Of a stretch of DNA of 64,000 nt, positions 46,710 through 59,200 are shown in pieces. The notes beneath the pieces are model-generated. The model worked only from the letters and a program-made list of their open reading frames with translations. It did no database searches and was not told where the DNA came from. The DNA lies in assembly GCF_014805685.1 (NCBI RefSeq), contig NC_060891.1:4708501-4772500 (forward strand), in the 5' to 3' direction. Positions within the stretch are counted from its first letter, which is position 1; every line of letters begins with the position of its first letter. The stretch is from Silurus meridionalis (lineage: Eukaryota; Chordata; Actinopteri; Siluriformes; Siluridae). Position numbers and translations under genes: made by a program.

Positions 46710-49042
46710 GATTTTAAGTTTTTTATGTTTGCAACAGTAAAAAAAAACCAAAACATTTATTTACATATCAGTAGATTCGCTATACTTTTATTATTTAGAA
46801 ACTGAACAATAATTTGCAACCAATATATTATATGTAGATTGATTTTTCTCGTCACAAAACTCGAGCGCGTTGACGAACAGTATCACAACATTACGGAGAC
46901 CGAGGCGTGTCCTGAGAGTCACATAGAATGGAGATTAACATGGCAGAGGCAGAGCTGCGTCTTCCTGGAGACAGAACAGGAAAAGAAAGTCTGGTTTTAT
47001 TTAATTAATTAATTTATTAAAAAAAAAAAAAAGATTTGCACTACAAAAGCTAGTTTGTGAAAGGGCCATGCGTTTGAGGTCAGAAGGCACTTAAGTAAAA
47101 TGATGATTTGCTGCCATTAATGAGAAATAAAAGCGAACTATCCGTACCATATTAAATCGCATTGTGTTGAATCGACTCGAAATCAGATCGCATCGTAATA
47201 GGGGTGAAACCTATCGCATCTGTAGCTGCGTTGTATGCATTATTAATGTCGGATCATTGGCTACACTTAGAAATTTGAATAAAAATACAAGTATTTTCTA
47301 ATAAATGATATATTTCATGCAAACATAGTTTTAGTTTTATTTAAATTGTTGCAGTTGGTTTTGTGCCATTTCCGTCTCGGATGCGCAATATTTTGTGTTC
47401 TGTATCTTTGTCCCACGTGACACTAAAGTTCCCTTTTTAGTTGCTGTGTTGCACCCCCACCAGATCATATTGCGATTGTAGAAATGTCCACATCGCATTA
47501 ATTAACTAAGGATAATCAAGTGTGTTTGTGTGGCTTGCATGTGTACAGTGACCTTCGAGGACAAGTTCAAGGCCAGCCTGGTGCGAGGAAACGCAGAGTT
47601 GGAGAAACGGCGCCTGGCTTTGCTGGAGCAACAGCGACGTGAGGAGGAGAAGAGAGCACAGAAGGCCCGTGAGGAGCAGGAAAGAAAAGAGAGGGAGGCA
47701 CGTGAGCTGGAGCTGAGGAGGAAGAGAGAGGAGGAGCAGAGGCTGGAACGACAGAGGGAGCTGGAAAGGCAGAGGGAAGAGGAGAGACTCCGAGAGCTGG
47801 AGAGGAAAGAGGTGACTGGGTTTATTTGGACACTGTGGTGAAAAAAGTTGAAAGCTGTGGGATATTCAGCAATTTTGTTTTTATTATTATTATTTAAGTT
47901 TTTGAATTGTGGTCCCAGGCAGCTAAAAAGGAACTGGAGCGGCAGCGGCAGTTGGAGTTGGAGAGGAAGAAATTGCAGGACCTCCAGAATCAGCAAAATA
48001 ACGAGCAAGAGGCAATAGTTCAACTGAAGTCAAAGAAGAAGAGTCTGGAGTTGGAGCTTGAAGCTGTGGTGAAATACCTTGCACTTATTGTTTTTTTTTA
48101 GATTTCATAACTTTATAACTAAGGACGATGCGATTTGCAACTCAATGTGTAGACACTGATACGATGCATATGAAGCAGTTAAAAACGTTAAGTCAAGATA
48201 CAAACGCTAATTGGAATCTGACGCACAGTTTTGCATCGCATTGTTAACTTTCAGGCCAGTGTATATACTGAATTATACAATAATGCAAACACATGCACAC
48301 TTTTCAGTTCCTTGTTTGTCAAATTTTTCTTTCTTTTTTTTTCCTGACTTCCCTTTTGCATCATGCTCTTATTTCAGGGCAACAGGCATAAAGAAATCTC
48401 TGAAAAACTGAGAGATGCCCAGGCCAAGAAGAAAATCCAGAAAATCGATTTGGATCAGATCAACCAGAAGCGAGACAGGAAAATAATCGAAATCAATTCG
48501 ATGCAGCAGCAGTTTGAGGTTTGTCTGTAGTATTTACACTATATGGACAAAAGTATTGGAACACCTGAGCCAAACGTTATCGAGCATAACGGTGCCCCAG
48601 TCCCCAAAACAAGCTCTGTGAAGATGCTTTAAATGGGTTGGAATGGAAGAGCTTTAGTGGTCTGCTATAGAGCTCTGACCTCTACCCTAGTGAACACTTT
48701 TGAGGTCAACTGGAAAGCTGAGTGCACTCCAGGCCTCCTCACCTCACCTTCATCAGTACCTGATACTACCAATGCACTAATCTTAAGCACAAGCCCACTC
48801 TAAAGACTAGCGGATTGAAAAAAAACAAAACATTTATAATAGCAGCAAATGGGGACAAAATGTGGAATGGGGTTTTCAAAAAGTACATATGGTCACGTGT
48901 CCACAAACTTTTGCCCATATAATGTCTACCATTTGTACCATTAGTTTTGGACACGTTTAGAGTTTAAAACTCGAATACTGAATTGATCCTGATCATCGGA
49001 ATTACTGATTAAAAATATTGATCGCAGTTTTGTATTTAACCC

Positions 49043-49119
<77 letters not shown>

Positions 49120-52100
49120 GGAGTTGCAGAGCAAACTGGCCAAGATGGTACCAGAGCAGCAGAAATTGAACGAGATGCTTCGAAATGTGAATCTGAGCAA
49201 CATGCCAGGTAAGACTTGCATGGTAATACTGAAACTGTAAATGTACTGTAAATTGCTGTGTTTTGCTAAATGATGTACTGAAAAATGTTTTAATCATTAA
49301 CAAACTACAATATAATACGCCATACTGATCACAGACTTCTGGGTAGGCCAGGCCATGTCTTGATTTACGCGGATAGCACGTTAGACCGAGAAACTTAGAG
49401 GGAATTGTGTTTATGGTGTTCAAATAATGAAATGTATTAAAAAATATATTATTAATTATATAATGAAGTGAAATGTTAATACAGTACAGCAGCGGTCGCC
49501 AACCTTTTTTGCGCCACGGATGTTTCATGTCAGACAATTTTTTCACGGACCGGCCTTTAAGGTGTCGCAGATAAATACAATAAAATAAAATGATATGACC
49601 GACATAAATACTGGTATTTTCTAAATATAATAATAATAAACGTGAATCCACTGTGTTGATTTTTGTTAATTTTGCTCGCTTGGGGTGTTTCAATTTAGCG
49701 GTAATGGATTATGTGTTAGCGGCGGGAGCACCCCCTTTAAGAGGGTAGCGGATGGAGGTAAGACATGTGACCGAGGGAAGCATCTTGACATGCATCAAGA
49801 GTGAGTCATAGACAGATGTGGTGGAGAGAATCTGGTCATTTTCCAAAATAAAACATTGTTCAGAATCAGATAATAATTAAAACGTACTATGTTGTGTATT
49901 CTTTCTGTGCGGCCTGGTACCAATTGACCCAGGGGTTTGGGACCACTGCAGTACAGTACTGTATACATAAAATAGCATTATTGGGGTGCTGTGTATATAT
50001 AGTCAGTGCACATTGTCTGGAGCTTCTGGGTTAAAGAGGCAGATGTTGAGGACAGGGTGGTATGGAGACGGATGATCCGCTGTGGCGACCCCTATTGCGA
50101 GAAGCCGAAAGAAGAAGACATTGTCTGGAGCCTGATTTTTAATTATTGCACCTTTTTTTTCCTCCTTAGCTTCTACAATGGCCACTTTACAGAACAGTGT
50201 TAAAGACAAAGACCTGAGCTGTCGAAAGCTGAAAGAACAGCTGATTGCTTTAGAGAAAGAGACTGCATTAAAACTGGGTGAAATTGATTGCTATAAAAAG
50301 GACATACAGGTAAACCTCTCCTTTATGCTTCCTGAACTAGTCTTTTACACTTCTCCTTCCTTCCCATAGTTTTTGTACTATAATTAACATTCATGTTCTT
50401 TCTCTGCGATTTCTGTTTTCTTTTTTCCCTCTTTTGAAAGTATTCTAGTTCTTAGTTCTAATACTAATGCTAATAACTTGCTTTGCTTTTGTACCCGTGT
50501 CTAACTAGATGTAGAGCTTGTGTGTCTGTGTGGTGGTCTGCCTTCCTGTCTTAAGAGTGTGTTCTCTTTACTGAGCCGTCTCCATAACCTATTCTTCCTC
50601 CTAAAGATTGTCCATCTTCGGCATTTCCTTTCCTCATTAATAAACCGCGATTAGCGCGGGCGACAGTAGCGTCCTTCTTCCCCTGTGCCTCTCAGTGCTT
50701 AACTATGATTGTGCTACATTTTTAATGCATATGTATTTATACTCATAGGTTGAGTTAGCAATCCCTGGCTTTATGTACACGCGGTGGCCAAAAGTATTGG
50801 GACACTTGACTTTTCCAGCCGTATGTGGTTCCGTTACCCACCAGGTTGGAGGTGCAGGATTGTATTCGATGGCTTTGAATGCAGTAGCATGACATTTTTG
50901 AACTGGGAGACCCAAAACTACCCGAGCATGACCATGCTCCTGTGCACAAAGCCAGCTCCATGATGATGTGATTTGGAGTGAAATATCTTCTGCTATAGAG
51001 CTCTGACCTTAATTACACCTTTGGGATGAACTGGAACACCGAGTGGTTTACTAACACCCTCATAGCTGAATGAAGCTCCACAAATCTCTGAAAGCACACT
51101 GCAAAATCCTAGAAGAATGAAAGTTATTATAAAAGACTAAATGCGGAATAGGATGTTCGGAAAGTGCATAAGAATTTTATGCTCAGGTGTCCATAAACCT
51201 TTGTCCATATAGTGTATATCTAAATCTATGGGTCATTTAGGTTTTAGATTTTAGGTCAAATCTATTCTGGATGAATGTTTTTTGTTTATGGTGTAAGTTG
51301 TTCTGTCCTGTATTTGTGTTTATAGAACAATGTAAAAAAAAAAAAAATTAGAGGTGAACTTGAGCTTCTGTGTTTTAGGACCTCATAGAGAGCCAGAGAG
51401 ATCAGCAGACTGCACTGGACAAATTGCATAGTCTTAGAGAGGACAAACTGAACGATCTAAAGAGACGTAAAGAGGAGGAACTGGAGAAAAAGAGAAAAGA
51501 GGAGGAAGAACAACGGTGAGTGAGGTTTTGTTTTTTTATATCTGTGTAAAGAAACGATGTCCTGAATAAATGTGTTGCGTTGAAGGTTTTAATTTCACCT
51601 CTTTTATATTTATTCATTTATATTTGTAATAAAAATGGTCAAACATAAATGTGTGCTGCATTAATATATAAATATATAACATTTTATTTATTTCTTTTTT
51701 GGACAGGCGCATCAAGCTGGAGAAGGAACGTCAGTGGCAGGAGAAACTGCGTCGAGATGAAGAGGAGCGACAGAGGAAACTCCAGGAGGAGCGCGAGGCC
51801 AAACTCCGAGAGGAGGAAGAGAGGGAGAGACAGGCTCGTCTGCAGGCTGCCAAAGAGCAAGCGGAAAGAGAGCGCAGAGCTCAAGAGGAGCAGGAGAGAA
51901 GGAGGAGGGAAGAGGAGGAAAGGAAAAAGCTAGAAGAGGATGAGAGGAGGGAGAAAGAGAGGAGGAGGCGCGAGGAAGAGGATCGCAAGCAGCGAGAGGA
52001 GGAGAGAAAGAAAATCGAGGAAGAACGGCGACAACTAGAGGAGGAAAGAAGGAAGCTGGAAGAGGAGAGGCGGAGGCAGGAGGAGGAGAGGCGGAAGAAG

Positions 52101-53159
52101 AAAGAGGAGGCTGGAAGAAATAAAGAGGAGGCAGGAGGAAGAGAGGAAGCGTGAGGAGCGCAGGAGGCGGAAGAGGCACGGCGAGAAGAGGAGAGGAGAA
52201 AGGAGCGAGGAAGAGGAAAGGAGAAGACAGCGAGCTCAGGAGGCAGCCATTAGGGATGCAGAGGAGCGAAGAAGAAAGAGGAGGAGAGGAAGAAGAAAGA
52301 GGAGGAGAGGAAGCGGCAGGAGGAGGACGACCGGAGGATACGAGAGGAGGAAAGAAAGAAACAGGATGAAGAACGGAGGAGGAAACAGCAAGAAGAGCAG
52401 GCGGCTGCTGCTGCCACTGCTGCCACAGTGGCTGCTGCTCCTCCTACTGCAAGGCTGAAAGACGAAAAGCAAAATAATGTAAAATCAGACATTGTTGCTG
52501 CACTTCTCAGAGGACTGGAGGAGAGGAAAGGTGAGGAAACGGCCAACTATCAGTAGTTTGCTGCTTTTATAATCAATTATTTCATTTCATCATAAAAATG
52601 TATTATTTGGGTGCTGGGTGTTGAACAGGGACAAGTTTATGTGTAGGGATTATAACTGAGCAAATATGTTCGAAACAATGCCACTATCGGCCGCACATTT
52701 TTTTGTTTTTCAATCCATCGTTAACTTTTATGCCGATGCACCGATAAGAATAGGATAAGTGATGGTAAGTGACTCTTACCATTACTTGTAGGGATTAGTG
52801 TTGTAATAATTGATAGCAAGATGAGTGTATGTGTAGGGACGACTGTTTAAATTTAATACAATTTAAAACATTTGTCACGCTTCATGCATATTTAATTCGA
52901 AGGCATGAAACGACCAGTCACATACTAGTAAATCCTGCTGCTCCGTTACTGTCATTTCAATACATTAGTTATAGAGATATTTTTTATCATATTTTCCAGC
53001 TCAGCTTTAAAATATTATTAAAACCATGTCCATGATGATCTTTATCATCTTTATCTTGATTTTAACTGATGCATGTATAATTTGCATAATATTTCCATAT
53101 GATTATAATAATATTTGCAGTTGTTGCAGGTCACATTTTACACATGATGTAACACTCTG

Positions 53160-53224
<65 letters not shown>

Positions 53225-56200
53225 CTTACTCTGCAGGCAATAGACAGCCCCGGAGCAGGTCACAAAGGAAATCAGTAGTTCTGACCAAATTTAAAGCCCT
53301 CTACCCCTTTTCAGCCAGGAACGATGAAGAACTCTCTTTTGAGACGGGCGATACGATCGAGGTATTACCTTGAAGTTGTATTATGTAAGGATTCCTTAAA
53401 AAAAAAAAATAAAGGGGGTTTTATGGGATCCATTCCAATCATTTAAAAACTTTTGTAACTTGCTGTTGGGCCACACGAAGATCTAAGTTGTGGTTTCTGT
53501 GCTTTTTATAGGTGGATGAGACGATTGAAAGAGAAGAAGGATGGCTGTATGGAAGCCTGCAGGGGAAATTGGGCTGGTTTCCGGAGAGCTACGTCGAAAA
53601 GCAGACGCAAAGCACCAAATCAGCTCTTAAACCTCAGCCTTCGCTGTCATCATCTCGGTATCATTTACTTCAGTATATGCCACAGTTACTTCCTGGTTGA
53701 TTTATTTTATTATTTTTTAATCACGTTGTTCAAAAGGTTCTGGTAATTTATAAAAAAAATTTTTCCAGAAATCTTCCGGAAGCTTCCAGCGGAACAGGCC
53801 AGACCTCCGCTTTCACGCGCACCCACTCCATAGGCAGCACTTCCATGGATCACCGCCAGGTCGATTTTATTAACAGACGTATCAAACTGTTTTTCTGTGT
53901 GTGTGTGTGTGTGTGTTTGTTATTTGCAATTAATATATCTGTTGTGTTTTCTTTCAGGTTGTAGGGAAAGTGCAGGTTAAAGCTTTGTGTTCTTGGACAG
54001 CAAAAACTGACAGCCACCTCAACTTCTCCAAGGACGACGTGATCATGGTTCTGGAGCAGCAGGAAAGCTGGTGGCTCGGGGAACTGAACGGAGTGCAGGG
54101 ATGGTTTCCAAAATCCTACGTCACGGTCCTGGACAGCGGCGAACCTTCTGCTGAGTAAGTTACTGTTTAAATCTTTATTTTATTATTATTAAATAAAACA
54201 GTGTACATTTTATGTAAGGGTTTTTGCATTATCAGAAGCTTTATAATAGGTACCTGTGGATTTTTAGCTTAATTTTTTTATTTATACATTTTTTTATTTC
54301 TAATTAGGGGTTGCAAGAGGGGCAGAAAATGTATGGTACATTTTCCCGGAAACTTTCCGTAGGAACTGGAAATCATTGCAAACTTATCAGGAATCTATGG
54401 GAATTTATGATGGACATCACAGGAATTTAATATAATCAATTAGAAATTCAAGGAAATTTATATACACTATCATATGCAAACATAAATATAACCATTTTGT
54501 TTGGTCATGATACGACATGCATGCAGACAAATTTTTATGACATAATTGCATATAATTTTTGTTGCACAACAGCTTACACAAGAAAGTTTTATACATAAAT
54601 ATATGAAATATTTGTGTAATTTCCATGAAAAGGATTTAAGCAATGATCTGCTGTAGGCCTGCAGTAAGTGTGTTGTGTGCATGCGATTGATGAATTTGCA
54701 GGGTCGAAATTAAACTAAAATTGCAATAATTCTGCTTGTTTTAACCAGAAGTTCCCTGTTTTGGTCTCACCTGCACTTGAGCAAATTCCCATTCATTCCT
54801 GTTAATTCCCATGGAAAGTTTCCAGGCTTGAAAATTCCTATAATTTCTTTTTCTAATAGATGTTCTTTGTTTTTTGTTTTCTGTACAGTTCCGCTGATGG
54901 ATTTGACTCCACAGCAGCAGACGACTCTTGCCTTGAAGGTAAAACGTTTCCAAATCCATATCAGCAAATTTCAGGTGCTCAATGATGCGTTGTGGTACGT
55001 TGCCTCTAGGTGGTGTCCCCCGACTAACGATTTACATAGTCCAATTCAAATTGTCCAGTCTTGTTAATTGAATTGTCAACTGTCTGCCCACCGATCGACA
55101 AAAACTGCCGATGCCTTTTTATCCTTTAAAGATTAAAATGAAAGGCAATGTGGATGAACATTCGTCAAGCTCTCCCTTATAACGTGTTAAAGAATTATGA
55201 AAATGAAATAACTGCGGACAGGATCCGCATTTCGCATTTCGGCAAATCAGATTCAATCGGCTAAATCGCCTGTGCAGCACAACATGCACCGAAAAACTAT
55301 TAGTTTACAGAGTTAATTTAGAACAGAATATACTTTTACAGAATATCTCAGACTTTTTTTTTATACAAATATTTAAATCCCCGCCAAGATGCTCCTGTTA
55401 CGTCACGGATCATGGAAAGTGAAAATTTAATCACTCATTAAAAATGTCTATTAAAAGCTTTTTTCTTGTCACATTTTCATTTACAGCATTATTATAATAG
55501 GCTGTATATTAAGTTATTAGTGTGAAATAAAAAAAACAGTAGTTCTATGCAAAATCAGACATTGTACATCCCCATATAAACAAAATGGTATAATGCGACT
55601 GTGAGATTGGGAGTGGAATCAGGCTTCTCCTATCAAAACGTCTTTGACTATTCAGGGTCACCCCTAGTTGCCTGTGTCACTTTATTCAGACTGTTATGTG
55701 TGTTTATACTTTCTTTATTTTTTTCTTTCTTTAAAGAGTATGTGGCTCTGTATACCTACGAAAGCCCCGAACCTGCAGATTTGACGTTTGCTGAGGGAGA
55801 CACCGTCCTCGTGTCTCAGAGAGAAGGAGAGTGGTGGAGAGGCAGCATAGGAGACCGTTCTGGACTTTTTCCCTCCAACTATGTTAAACCCAAGGAATCT
55901 GATGTAACTCATGCTACGTTTAAAATAGATGTTTTTTATTGTTTTTTAAATGTTTTATTCTGCTCTTTAACCCACTCTGTTGCTGCTTTGTAGAATTCGC
56001 TCCTCAAACCTGGTGTGCTCGGGAAAAAGCCAGGTGATTTCCACTTCCTTTTTTTTTATACGATTGTTGCCTTTCAATATTTAAAGCCGTGACTAATATG
56101 TAGTCAATAATAATAATTAAAAATCTGATAATATATTTTTTCTCTGAAGTGTGCTTTACTGTACTGTGTTGCAGAGGTAGCTCAGGTGACCAGCGCTTAT

Positions 56201-59200
56201 ACGGCCACAGGGACAGGACAGCTCAATCTTTCTCCTGGTCAGCTCATCGTCATCCTCAGTAAACACCATTCAGGCTGGTGGCTGGGAGAACTGCAGGTCA
56301 GATCTTAGTTATTAATAACCTTCTTTTGTCAATTTTAATAAACTGCCAGCCAAAGTGTTTATCTAAGCAAACCACAATTTTAAAATATAGGAATAAGAAA
56401 TGTAACAAATGGGAGTTTACTTAATTGAAGGTTAGCCAATATCAGGGAACTTTAATGTAATCGAACAAAATATTTAGATTTGTTTGTATACATTTTTTAT
56501 ATTACTGATTTTCTGCTTAATGCTGAACGTTTCAGGCACGGGGTAAGAAGAGACAGAAGGGCTGGTTTCCAGCATCTCACATCAAGCAACTGGGCTCAAA
56601 TAGCGGCAAATCCACACCCGCGACTGTGACGGGTACGTGAGGATTTCCCACTTTCCCTTGCGCTATATTTTCTGTTTTCCAAATTTTTGTAACGTTCCTC
56701 ATGCCGTTCTTTCCTCTCGCCTCGTAGTTGGTCAGGTCATCGCCATGTATGACTACACGGCGGCCAACCAGGACGAGCTCAGCTTCTCCAAGAATCAGAT
56801 CATCACTGTGCTGGATAAGAGCGACCCTGATTGGTGGAAAGGAGAAATCAATGGGGTCACAGGCCTTATCCCTACCAACTATGTGAAAATGACCACCTCT
56901 GATTCTGACCCTAGCCAGCAGTGTAAGTAGTTGGAGCAGATTATTTTTTTTTTTTTCGTTCCCCCCAAAAAAAAAAAAAAAAAAATGTTTTCTGAAAGCT
57001 GGCATTTATTAAATCATACATTACATAATGAGCGAATATGATCAGAAATCATTAGTATGTTTTAAGTTTTTTTTCTGCTGGGATATTGTTTAGCAAGACA
57101 GAAACATTTAATAAGAGCCAGGGGTTGAGTATTTTGAATGCGGTGGATCGTGTTTGCGTGATTCCTTTTTCAAAAGAATGATTTTCACAGCAAGGGGAAA
57201 GACCTGCCAACTGGCATTCTTTTTTCTTTTTCTTGTATCTGTTATTTAAAAGTTGGTTTTACCATTGGCTTTTCTTTTTTGTTTGATTTGTTTTGTTCCT
57301 GTAGGGTGGTAACACCTCTCCTTCTCCTCATCTTTGAGGGACCCACTCTCTCCCCTTACAAAAGATCAGACCCCACTGATCATGAACCATGTCCCGTTTA
57401 CTAACTCCACATCCCTTACTAGCACACAAAGCTAACCGGTATTTGGCGTGATGTGGTACTATGGTGGCGTGACTGCTATTAACTCCTGCTTAATAGAGTT
57501 TCTGTGCATTATATTTAGATTTCCTTCCTCACATGGTAATTCAATCGGAGTGTCATGCTGTGCGAATTAGGCGTGACGGTAACGGTGCAAAAAAAAAGAG
57601 CCAAATACTATTCCGCCACAAGATTGTATGCTGCAATGATTTGTCGCTTGAAGATATGCAAAAAAATAATTTGTTATACTTATGAAATGTTCGGCACATT
57701 GCAGTAAGTGTTATGGTATCAATATGAATATTGAGCATTAAAAAGTTAGAATTATGTTTGAGACATGAAAAAAATATGATGAAAAAAATCCCAGCATTAG
57801 CATTGCAGCGTCCCGCTTACTGTAAGTCAGTTTACATCAAAGCATCATCCATTCCTATATTTTTTTTTGAGGAAATAAAGCATACTTGGGAAGTTGGTTC
57901 AGTTAAGTCAGTGATGTGTGTTCCGTCCGCCTGCACATGCTTTTTTTAAAGGTGTATATTATGGCGATTAGTTTAAAAGGAAGAACGAATATCAGCTGAA
58001 ACACAACACGGGAAGTGGTATACTGGTATACCGATATACTGTATGAAGAAAGAACGACATAGCATGTACAGGTCTCTTTTATCAAATTTCTTTTTTTTAA
58101 CGATCGGCTCGCGAGCTACTTTTGAAATGCCCAAGTTAAAATGATGTACCTACATTAAAAATTATATGTATTTATTATCTACTATTATTCCAGAATATAT
58201 AAATCCCAGGAATTTTAAAGACTGGAAACTTTCCATGGGAATTAGCAGGAATATCTGGGAATTACAGTCAACCCCCGATAATTTGCGGTTCGGATCTCGC
58301 GGCTCGAAAAATTCCCGGGTTCTCGTTTGGAACCTAAAAATTCGTGGGAATCTGCAGCGGGACCGGATGTCCAGGAACATCAGGAATAACCATTTTAAAC
58401 TATGTTTTCACTAACAAATTTTTTAAACACTATTGTATTAAAAATTAAATTCGCTAAGGTACTATAGGTGGATTTTCCAGGGGACCACTGTAATGGGAAT
58501 AAACTGGGCATTTACTAAATAGCAGGTTTGCCTGTAACAAGGAAACTAAATATAGTTGGGAAAAAAAACAACCAGATTAAATGCAATTTTAGTTGCATTT
58601 ATTTCCTGCACATTCATCCTTCATATCTGCTTATTACGGGGTTATTGAGGCCACACCCCCCCTATATGCACTCATCATTTCTCGAATCCCGCATACAAAA
58701 TAATGCCAGAAAAATGTCCATCTTTACATGAATAACAAATATTAAACACCAATATGTGTAAGCTATTGTGCAACAAAATTAGAAAAAATGTTATAAGGTT
58801 GAAAAAATTTTAGAAAATGTTTGTATATGATATAATTGTGATATGATATATGATTTTTAATTAATTCCCAGAAATCCCTCAGGTAAATCGAAAGTTTCCT
58901 GAATATACTTCCTTTTTATTTGGGAGAAGGCTGATTCACTGATCACTGATTTGCTGTTTGAGTTTTGCTGTAGCTTGCACGTGTTTTTTCCGTCCTGCAC
59001 GTCAATCAAGTGGCAAATGCTATAGAGAGGATAGATTATAGTCAAAAGTCTTTTTTTTTTATGGCACGCATCCAAATTCATTCTACCTTTGCGATCTACC
59101 GGCCAATCACGATCCACATTAATCGTATTCATGAGCGTGGGAAGTGGGTCTTCTATTATTCTGCACTATTTTATTGCCTTATCTTCCATAGATCTTTCAA

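Larger units (their letters stand above)
47549..52530 (+). other. itsn2: itsn2 exons 11-17: coiled coil and expanded charged helix
   Basis: [20 protein letters not shown] opens a long coiled coil (Lys-Leu-Glu-Arg-Gln region). Exon 17 (51707-52530, 824 nt) is nearly all E, R, K and Q up to an alanine stretch ([15 protein letters not shown]), then [19 protein letters not shown] before SH3A. It is roughly 275 codons, much longer than I recall for human ITSN2. The main frame hits TGA at 52152-52154, yet exon start and end are in the same phase, so small indels must offset each other (see findings). Confidence 0.82.

Noticed and set aside
48941..49693. 250-codon minus-strand ORF
   Set aside because: Spans a (CA)n tract and the reverse of an itsn2 exon; no recognisable protein.
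52152..52154. TGA as the true end of itsn2
   Set aside because: Exon start and end phases agree, the E/R/K coding resumes in other frames, and all downstream SH3, DH and PH exons are intact and in phase.
53641..53700. End of itsn2 at the TGA near 53700 in the SH3A reading frame
   Set aside because: A gt donor at 53658 with matching acceptor at 53769 keeps the frame; the stop is intronic.
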